NCBI RefSeq assembly: GCF_024198235.1
Contig: NZ_JAKCFB010000023.1
Span: 1-64,000, forward strand
DNA from: Myxococcus dinghuensis
GTDB lineage: Bacteria > Myxococcota > Myxococcia > Myxococcales > Myxococcaceae
Direction: 5' to 3'
Length of the DNA stretch: 64,000 bases
The position numbers were made by a program, and so were the translations under genes. Shown piece after piece: positions 57,860 to 64,000 of this stretch; positions within the stretch are counted from its first letter, which is position 1; each line of letters begins with the position of its first letter. The notes under the pieces were generated by a model, which was given only the letters and a program-made list of their open reading frames with translations, had not been told where the DNA came from and did no database searches.

Positions 57860-58624
57860 TCAGAGGTAGAGGCGCTTCGGGTCGAGCTTCTCGCGCAGGA
57901 GCTGGAGCACGGCGCCGTCCGGCTCGCCGACGGCGCGCACGGACTCCGCGACGCGCAGCGGCCAGCCGCACGCGGCGCGCACCTGGTCGACCGTCACGCC
58001 CGGGTAGAGTTCGGACAGCACGGCCTCGCCCGTCGCGTCGAAGTCGAGCACGCCCAGGTCGGTGATGATGCGCGTGGGACCACCGCCGGGCATGCCCAGC
58101 TCCGCGCGCGTCTTCCCGTGCATGCGGTGGCCCGGGCTGGTGATGAAGTCGCACTTCTCCACGAAGGTGCGCTTGCCCATGCGCATGACGATGAGCAGCC
58201 GCCGCGCGTGCACCGCGATTTCACACGCCCCGCCGCTGCCGGGCAGGCGCACCTTGGGGTTGGCGTAGTCGCCGATGACGGTGGTGTTGATGTTCCCCCA
58301 GCGGTCCACCTGCGCGCCGCCGAGGAAGCCCACCTCGATGAGCCCGCGCTGGAGCATGCACTGGAAGATGTCCGCCTGCCCCACCACGGCCAGCGAGTCC
58401 GTCACCAGCGACGGGTCGCCGATGGAGACGGGCAGGCGCTCGGGAATCGCGCCCACCGCGCCGGACTCGTAGATCATGAACAGGCCCGGCGCGTGCGTGG
58501 CCCGCGCCAGGTTGCACGCGAGGTTGGGCAGGCCGATGCCCACGAACACCACGTCCCCGTCCCGCAGCTCCTGGGCCGCGCGCCACGCCATCCGCTCGGA
58601 GGCGCTCGCGTTCTCAGTAGCCAT
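57860..58624 (-). CDS. CoA-transferase subunit beta
   Basis: 254 aa. Family I CoA-transferase small subunit of the glutaconate/3-oxoacid type: GDVVFVGIGLPNLACNLAR, YESGAVGA with the catalytic Glu, GFLGGAQVDRWGNINTTVIG and PGSGGACEIAVHARR. It overlaps the alpha-subunit gene by 11 bases and would form a hetero-oligomer that moves CoA from an acyl-CoA donor to a carboxylate. The substrate may be a 3-oxo acid to match the thiolase next door. IpdB of steroid degradation belongs to the same family, so a ring-cleaving hydrolase is an alternative. Confidence 0.88.
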   Translation of the reverse strand: MATENASASERMAWRAAQELRDGDVVFVGIGLPNLACNLARATHAPGLFMIYESGAVGAIPERLPVSIGDPSLVTDSLAVVGQADIFQCMLQRGLIEVGFLGGAQVDRWGNINTTVIGDYANPKVRLPGSGGACEIAVHARRLLIVMRMGKRTFVEKCDFITSPGHRMHGKTRAELGMPGGGPTRIITDLGVLDFDATGEAVLSELYPGVTVDQVRAACGWPLRVAESVRAVGEPDGAVLQLLREKLDPKRLYL

Positions 58625-59522
58625 AGTCCACCCCCTCGCAGACGCGCGCCTTCGCGCGCAGCGTGTCCAACAGCCCCGTCTCCAGCCGCGCGAGGTAGCC
58701 CTGGCGGTCCTTCACGCCGTAGACGAACTCCTCCAGCCAGGCGCGGTACGTCTCCGGCTGGCGGGAGATGTCCTCCCACTTCACGTAGAAGTCGTTGTCC
58801 CGGTCGTGGAAGCCCTGCACGAAGCTGGGGTGGCAGCCCCAGGGCTCGTGCACCACGTGGCTGACGATGATGCCGGGCACCAGCGTGCGGTTGGGGTCCT
58901 TGCGGATGACCTCCGTGGGGACGAGCTGCTCCGCCACGACGATGACCTTGCGCGCCGCGAAGGCGACCTCCTTCTGCGAGCCGAGCAGCCCCCACACCTG
59001 CGCGTTGCCCTCCACGTCCGCGCGCTGGCAGTGAATGATGGCCACGTCCGGGTGCAGCGCCGGCACGGTGGCCAGCTCCTGGCCCGTGTACGGGCAGCGC
59101 ACCGTCTTGATGGACGGGTTCACGCCCGCGATGTCGCCGCCCTGGTAGTTCCGCAGCGGCCAGAACGGCAGGCCCGCGCTGCCGGCGAGCAGCCGCGACA
59201 GCAGGCCGAAGTGCGAGTACTCCTCCAGCTCCAGCCGCTCCGGTGAGGACGCCTCGCTGCGGCGGCGCAGCGCGTGCAGGCTGCCCACGCCCGGGTTGCC
59301 GGCCCAGCTGAAGACGAGCTTGCGCACCGCGCCCGCCTCGATGAGCTGGTCATAGACCAGGTCCGGGGTGAGGCGGATGGCGGTGAGGTCGCGAATCCCC
59401 TGGCGGATGATTTCGTGGCCGGCCGCGAAGCAGATGAGGTGGGTGAAGCCATCGATGACCAGCGAGCTCCCGTTCTTCACGGAGGCGGCGATGGCTTCCT
59501 TCATCGAGCAGAGCTTGTTCAT
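58614..59522 (-). CDS. CoA-transferase subunit alpha
   Basis: 302 aa. Larger partner of the beta subunit: SLVIDGFTHLICFAAGHEII, FSWAGNPGVGSLHALRRR, HPDVAIIHCQRADVEGNAQ and WGLLGSQKEVAFAARKVIVV are conserved in glutaconate-type CoA-transferases and IpdA relatives. It follows the aminotransferase gene by 10 bases and overlaps the beta gene, so the two subunits are made together. Substrate uncertain. Confidence 0.88.
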   Translation of the reverse strand: MNKLCSMKEAIAASVKNGSSLVIDGFTHLICFAAGHEIIRQGIRDLTAIRLTPDLVYDQLIEAGAVRKLVFSWAGNPGVGSLHALRRRSEASSPERLELEEYSHFGLLSRLLAGSAGLPFWPLRNYQGGDIAGVNPSIKTVRCPYTGQELATVPALHPDVAIIHCQRADVEGNAQVWGLLGSQKEVAFAARKVIVVAEQLVPTEVIRKDPNRTLVPGIIVSHVVHEPWGCHPSFVQGFHDRDNDFYVKWEDISRQPETYRAWLEEFVYGVKDRQGYLARLETGLLDTLRAKARVCEGVDYGY

Positions 59523-59532
59523 CGGCGGGGCC

Positions 59533-60912
59533 TCACAGCTTCACGCCGGCGGTCGCGGCGGCCTGGATGGACATGGCCCCGTCGACGGACAGCTCGCGCA
59601 GGCACTCCTCGAGGACGCGCAGCATGACCGCCACCTCGTGCGCGCCCACCACCAGCGGCGGCGCGAAGCGGATGGTCGACTTGCCGCACGACAGCAGCAG
59701 CAGGCCCTTGCGGAACGCGAGCTGCTCCAGCGCGGACACGTACGTCCCCGCGGGCTCGCGCGTCTTCGGGTCCACGAACTCCGCGCCCACCATCAGGCCC
59801 ACGCCGCGGATGTCTCCGATGACGGGGTGGCGCGACTGGAGCTCGCGCAGGCCGTGCATCAACAGCTCGCCCGTGTCGCGCACGCTGCCGAGCAGCCCCT
59901 CCACCACGTCCAGCGTGGCGAGCGCCGCCGCGCAGCACACCGGGTTGCCGCCGTACGTGCTGCCGTGCGAGCCGCGCGGCCACGTCATCACCGACTCGCG
60001 CGCGATGATGGCGCCCAGCGGCATGCCGGACGCGATGCCCTTGGCCGACAGCAGGATGTCCGGCATCACGCCGAAGTGCTCCGCCGCGAACATCTTCCCC
60101 GTGCGGCCGATGCCCGACTGCACCTCGTCGAACACGAGCAGGATGCCGTACGCGTCGCAGATGCGGCGCAGCTCCTGGAGGAAGCCCTTGGGCGGGACGA
60201 CGTAGCCCCCCTCGCCCAGGATGGGCTCCACGAAGATGGCCGCCACCTCGCGCGGGTCCACGTGGTTGACGAACCACTCCTTCTCCAGCGCCAGCGCCGG
60301 GTTGCACGCGTCGCCGCACGTGTGGGGCGCGCACCCGTTGGGACAGCGGTACGGGTTGGCGTAGGGGACGTGGATGACGCCCGGCAGCAGCGGACCGAAG
60401 AACGCGCGCTGCGCCACCTTGGAGGAGTTGAGCGAAATGGCGCCGTAGGTGCGGCCGTGGAAGCCGCCCTTGAAGGCGACGACGTACTGGCGCTTGGTGT
60501 GGTGCCGCGCCAGCTTGAGCGCGCCCTCCACCGCCTCCGTGCCGGAGTTGGTGAGGAAGACCTTCTTCGGCCCCATCTCCGGCAGGTAGCCGGCGAGCCG
60601 CGCGCACAGCTTCGAGAAGCCGTCGTAGTAGAAGTCCGTGCCGCAGATGTGCAGGAAGCGCTGCGCGGCGTCCTGGATGGCCTTCACCACGTGCGGGTGC
60701 GCGTGGCCGGTGGACGTCACGGCGATGCCGGCCATGAAGTCGAGGAAGCGGTTGCCGTCGACGTCGTACACCCACGGCCCCTCGCCGCGGTCGACGACCA
60801 GGGGATACTCCTTGATGTACGAGGGAGAGCTGTAGCGCTGGTCCACGTCGATGATGGCGCGCGCGTTGGGCCCCGGGGGAGCCACCTTCACTTCGGGATA
60901 GAGCGGGGTCAT
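59533..60912 (-). CDS. Class III aminotransferase, 4-aminobutyrate-type
   Basis: 459 aa PLP enzyme starting at ATG 60912, preceded by GAGGACA. Motifs: VYDVDGNRFLDFMAGIAV, NSGTEAVEGALKLAR, FKGGFHGRTYGAISL, LLVFDEVQSGIGRTGKMFA, and the PLP Lys in ILLSAKGIASGMPLGAII. It includes a Cys-rich insert (CPNGCAPHTCGDACN). Resembles 4-aminobutyrate or 5-aminovalerate aminotransferases that release a semialdehyde, which fits the aldehyde dehydrogenase gene just upstream. Confidence 0.9.
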   Translation of the reverse strand: MTPLYPEVKVAPPGPNARAIIDVDQRYSSPSYIKEYPLVVDRGEGPWVYDVDGNRFLDFMAGIAVTSTGHAHPHVVKAIQDAAQRFLHICGTDFYYDGFSKLCARLAGYLPEMGPKKVFLTNSGTEAVEGALKLARHHTKRQYVVAFKGGFHGRTYGAISLNSSKVAQRAFFGPLLPGVIHVPYANPYRCPNGCAPHTCGDACNPALALEKEWFVNHVDPREVAAIFVEPILGEGGYVVPPKGFLQELRRICDAYGILLVFDEVQSGIGRTGKMFAAEHFGVMPDILLSAKGIASGMPLGAIIARESVMTWPRGSHGSTYGGNPVCCAAALATLDVVEGLLGSVRDTGELLMHGLRELQSRHPVIGDIRGVGLMVGAEFVDPKTREPAGTYVSALEQLAFRKGLLLLSCGKSTIRFAPPLVVGAHEVAVMLRVLEECLRELSVDGAMSIQAAATAGVKL

Positions 60913-60933
60913 GAGAGTGTCCTCGCGAAGGGC

Positions 60934-62493
60934 TCAGCCCATCCGCGTCTGCGCCTGCTCGCGCATGAACTGGGAGACGTAGTAGGGGCCGCAGCCGCCC
61001 TTGCCGGACGCGCCGCTGCCCTTCCAACCACAGAACGACTGCACACCGGGCCAGGCGCCCGTCGTCGCGCCGGTGCGGCGGTTCGCGTAGAGCACGCCCG
61101 CCTCGGCCTGGGCCATGAAGCGCTCCACGGTGTCCGCGTCGCGGCTGAAGATGCCCGCCGTCAGCCCGTATTCGCAGTCGTTCGCCAGCCGCAGCGCTTC
61201 TTCGAGCGTGCGGAAGCTGGTGACGCCGACGAAGGGCAGGAACAGCTCCTCGCGCATCAGCCGGTGCGAGTGCGAAAGCTCCACCACCGTGGGCGCGACG
61301 AAGTGGCCCCGCGCGAGCGGGCCGTCCAGGCGGAGCCGCTCACCGCCCGCGCGCACCACGCCGTCGCGCCGGGCCTCGTCCACCGCGCGCTCGAAGCGCC
61401 GCACCGACGACTCGTTGATGACCGGGCCGGTGAAGACGGAGGCCAGCGACGGGTCCCCCACCACGGCGGCCCGGGCCTTCGCCACCAGCCCGTCGAGGAA
61501 GTCGTTCAGCACCGCCTCCTGCACGTAGACGCGGGAGAGCGCGCTGCACTTCTGGCCCGACAGGCCGAACGCGGAGCGGAAGCACCCCTCGATGGCGGCC
61601 TCCAGGTCCGCGTCGCGGCAGACGATGGCGGGGTTCTTCCCGCCCAGCTCCAGGAAGCACGGGCGCACGCGGCCGGTGGACAGCTCGCGGTGGAGGTCCA
61701 TGCCCACCGCCTTGCTGCCGGTGAAGGACACGCCGTCCACGCCCGGGTGGCGCACCAGCGCCGCGCCGAGCGACTCGCCGTCGCCGTGCACCACCTGGAA
61801 CACCCCGGGCGGCAGGCCCGCGTCGACGAGCGCGTGGTACAGGCCCTCCGCGCACCAGGGCGCCTCCTCGCTCGGCTTGAGGATGACGGTGTTGCCCCCG
61901 AGCAGCGCGCCCGCGCTCATCCCCGCCGCCAGCGCGAGCGGGAAGTTGAAGGGCGAGATGACCGCGAACACGCCGTAGGGCCGCAGCACGCTGCGCGTGT
62001 CCTCGTTCGGCGACAGGCGCGCCATGGGGCGCGAGAAGCCCTCCGCGTCCTCGAGCTGCCCGGCGTAGTAGCGGAACAGGTCCGCCGCCTCCTCCACGTC
62101 ACCCAGCGACTCCAGGCGGCTCTTGCCCACCTCCAGCGTCATGCGGGCCGCCAGCTCCCAGCGGCGCTCGGAGATGAGGTCGGCGGCGCGGCGGAGGATG
62201 CGCGCGCGCTCACGCCAGTCCGTGGCGCCCCACCCGCGCTGCGCCTCGCGCGCCACGCGCACCACCCGGTCCAGCTCCGTGGCGGGCGTGCGGTGGAAGG
62301 AGGCGAGCAGCTCGTCCGGCCTCGCCGGGTTGCGGCTCTCCAGGAGGACACCGCCGCGGTACGCCTCGCCGGCGATCCACGAGGGCAGCTCCGCGCCCAG
62401 GCCCGCGCGCGCGGCGGCGAGGGCTTCGTCGAAGCGGGCGTGCAGCGCGGACAGGTCCGCGTCCAGCACCGAGTAGGTGATGCGGAAGCTCAT
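60934..62493 (-). CDS. Aldehyde dehydrogenase, P5C/semialdehyde dehydrogenase-like
   Basis: 519 aa. NAD(P)-dependent aldehyde dehydrogenase with APYGVFAVISPFNFP-like entry (RPYGVFAVISPFNFPLA), NTVILKPSEEAPW, FTGSKAVG, the general base Glu in FLELGGKNPAIV, the nucleophile in GLSGQKCSALSRVYV, and the end YANRRTGATTGAWPGVQSF with SGKGGCGPYYVSQF. These resemble 1-pyrroline-5-carboxylate dehydrogenases more than gabD. It overlaps the upstream aminotransferase by four bases and would oxidise the semialdehyde made by the aminotransferases to a dicarboxylate. Confidence 0.9.
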   Translation of the reverse strand: MSFRITYSVLDADLSALHARFDEALAAARAGLGAELPSWIAGEAYRGGVLLESRNPARPDELLASFHRTPATELDRVVRVAREAQRGWGATDWRERARILRRAADLISERRWELAARMTLEVGKSRLESLGDVEEAADLFRYYAGQLEDAEGFSRPMARLSPNEDTRSVLRPYGVFAVISPFNFPLALAAGMSAGALLGGNTVILKPSEEAPWCAEGLYHALVDAGLPPGVFQVVHGDGESLGAALVRHPGVDGVSFTGSKAVGMDLHRELSTGRVRPCFLELGGKNPAIVCRDADLEAAIEGCFRSAFGLSGQKCSALSRVYVQEAVLNDFLDGLVAKARAAVVGDPSLASVFTGPVINESSVRRFERAVDEARRDGVVRAGGERLRLDGPLARGHFVAPTVVELSHSHRLMREELFLPFVGVTSFRTLEEALRLANDCEYGLTAGIFSRDADTVERFMAQAEAGVLYANRRTGATTGAWPGVQSFCGWKGSGASGKGGCGPYYVSQFMREQAQTRMG

Positions 62494-63854
62494 GGTTCCT
62501 CCTGGAAGAAGCGGGTGAGTCCAGCGGCGAGCGTGTCCACCAGCTCGTCCACCTCGGGCTGGGTGATGACGAGCGGCGGGCCGACCATCAGCAGGTCGCC
62601 ATTCGTCCCGTCCGCGTGTCCGGTGTTGGACCAGAGGACGAGGCCCCGCTCGAACAGCGCGGCGAGCAGGCGCTCCACCACCTTGCGCGAGCGCGGGAAG
62701 GGCCGGCGCGTGGCCACGTCCTCCACCAGCTCGATGCCCGCCATCAGTCCCACGCCCTGCACGCAGCCGACGTGCGGCAGCGGCGCGAGCACCTCGCGCA
62801 GGCGCCGCTGGAGGTACGCCCCCACGCGCGCGGCGTTCGCCACCACGCCGTGGCGCTCGAAGTAGTCGAGCACCGCGAGCCCCGCGGCCGTCATCGCCGG
62901 CGCCTGGAGGTACGTCTGCGCGTGCATGAAGCCGCCGGAGCCCGCGCGCATCTCCTCCAGGTGCGCCTGGCGCACGAGCACCGCGCTCAGCGGCGCGTAG
63001 CCCCCGCTGATGCCCTTGCCGAGCACGAGGAGGTCCGGGGTGAAGTGGTACCGGTCACTGGCGAAGAAGGTGCCCGTGCGTCCGCAGCCACACATCACCT
63101 CGTCGGCGATGGTGAGGATGCCGTACTCGCGGCACAGCGCGTTCACGCGCTCGAAGTAGCCGGGCGGCGGAGGCGAGGCGCCGGCCGAGGAGCCGACGAC
63201 GGGCTCCGCGATGAACGCGGCCACGGTGTCCGGGCCCTCGCGCCGCAGCGTCTCCTCGAGCTGGCGCGCGTAGTGTTCGGCGCCGTCGCGGTCGTAGTCC
63301 GCCAGCCCGGAGCGGTACGGGTACGGCGCGGGCGTGGTGACGACCTCCGCCAGCATGGGGCCGAAGAACGTCTTGTAGTGGGGACGACCGGAGAGCGAGA
63401 GCGCGTACAGCGTGTTGCCGTGGTAGCCGGGCACACGCGCGATGACCTTGGTGCGACGGGGCTGGCCACGCTCGACCCAGAGCTGCCGGGCGAACTTCAC
63501 CGCGGCCTCCACGGCCTCGGAGCCGGAGCCGAGGAAGGCCGCGCGCTCCAATCCCGGGGGCGCGAGCGCGCACAGCCGCGTGGCGAGCAGCTCCGTCACC
63601 TCGGTGGTGAAGTGGGTGCCGTTGACGTACGCGACGCGGCCGAGCTGCTCGGCGATGCGGTCCACCACCTCGCGGTTGCCGTGGCCCACGCTGGCCACGA
63701 GCGCGCCGGCGGAGGCGTCGAGGTAGCGCTTGCCCGTCGTGTCGAAGAGGTAGACGCCCTGCCCGTGGGTCACCACGGGGAAGTCCCGCGCGAGGTTGCG
63801 CAGGAGCACATGTCCCTGAGGGTAGCGAACCGCCTGTCCCGCTTCGTCCCGCAT
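62490..63854 (-). CDS. Class III aminotransferase, first gene of the catabolic operon
   Basis: 454 aa from ATG 63854 behind GGAGGACG; the frame to 63902 adds an Arg-rich leader. Class III PLP fold with LFDTTGKRYLDASAGALVAS, FLGSGSEAVEAAVKFAR, PGYHGNTLYALSLSG, LTIADEVMCGCGRTGTFFA and the PLP Lys in LLVLGKGISGGYAPLSA. It is a different branch from the aminotransferase at 59533, closer to BioA/omega-transaminases. Its four-base overlap with the dehydrogenase gene makes it the head of a six-gene operon; the promoter should lie in the last ~140 bases of the window. Confidence 0.88.
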   Translation of the reverse strand: MRDEAGQAVRYPQGHVLLRNLARDFPVVTHGQGVYLFDTTGKRYLDASAGALVASVGHGNREVVDRIAEQLGRVAYVNGTHFTTEVTELLATRLCALAPPGLERAAFLGSGSEAVEAAVKFARQLWVERGQPRRTKVIARVPGYHGNTLYALSLSGRPHYKTFFGPMLAEVVTTPAPYPYRSGLADYDRDGAEHYARQLEETLRREGPDTVAAFIAEPVVGSSAGASPPPPGYFERVNALCREYGILTIADEVMCGCGRTGTFFASDRYHFTPDLLVLGKGISGGYAPLSAVLVRQAHLEEMRAGSGGFMHAQTYLQAPAMTAAGLAVLDYFERHGVVANAARVGAYLQRRLREVLAPLPHVGCVQGVGLMAGIELVEDVATRRPFPRSRKVVERLLAALFERGLVLWSNTGHADGTNGDLLMVGPPLVITQPEVDELVDTLAAGLTRFFQEEP

Positions 63855-64000
63855 CGTCCGTCCTCCACGCAGCGCGGACGACCGGAGTCGCCGCGAGGCC
63901 ACCGCGTGGAAGAAGGGCAGTCACGATGCGAGCGCGAGCACGCACCAGGCTCGACGCGAGCCCACGGACCGACCTTCGCCCCCACGGGCGACTGGAGACA

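Overview
The window is about 70% G+C, densely packed and rich in lipoproteins, cysteine-rich secreted proteins, Ser/Thr kinases and enhancer-binding proteins. It also carries a MYXO-CTERM-like tail, a myxobacterial type IV pilus tip cluster and an Mx162/Sa163-like retron. This points to a myxobacterium of the Myxococcus/Corallococcus/Stigmatella group (suborder Cystobacterineae). No rRNA, tRNA, CRISPR array or insertion sequence was seen.

Left end (1-15.2 kb): a truncated HEAT-repeat gene is coupled to a SWIM-WGR protein. It is followed by a complete retron: inverted repeats a1/a2, an msr hairpin, a 36-bp msd hairpin, and a reverse transcriptase with NAxxH, YADD and VTG motifs. Next come an alpha/beta hydrolase, a GMC oxidoreductase, a membrane protein, apolipoprotein N-acyltransferase (lnt), a small proline-rich membrane protein, a PH-like membrane protein, a secreted SGNH esterase and a fluoride-type CLC antiporter with a tentative riboswitch.

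Middle left (15.2-28 kb): a surface-protein region. Two paralogous MopE-like lipoproteins share long stretches of identical DNA and flank a TPR-like membrane protein. An M19 dipeptidase-like lipoprotein with a cysteine-rich tail, a CapA-type phosphoesterase, two paralogous cysteine-rich lipoproteins and two further secreted proteins follow.

Middle (28-45.8 kb): a four-gene uracil catabolism operon (mmsA-like, urc1, urc4, upp; URC pathway), then a minor pilin/PilY1 operon containing a cytochrome c that matches M. xanthus cluster 3 (TfcP/PilY1.3). Divergent from it is a Ser/Thr kinase with a repeated N-terminal TQDL motif, followed by an FHA-domain sigma54 activator.

Right (45.8-64 kb): three predicted proteins without signal peptides (C39-like peptidase, unknown, thaumatin-like), the last behind a good sigma54 promoter. 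Upstream of that promoter lie 14-mer boxes that also occur upstream of the kinase. Then come a GNAT, a tiny four-cysteine secreted peptide, two MacB/FtsX-type permeases, a cysteine desulfurase, an FG-GAP/lysyl-oxidase lipoprotein and a six-gene amino-acid-type catabolic operon (two class III aminotransferases, aldehyde dehydrogenase, two CoA-transferase subunits, thiolase).

The most notable items are the complete retron, the linked kinase/FHA-activator/sigma54-box arrangement, the URC operon, the pilus cluster with an embedded cytochrome c, and the lysyl-oxidase lipoprotein. All functions are read from sequence by recognition; no searches were run.
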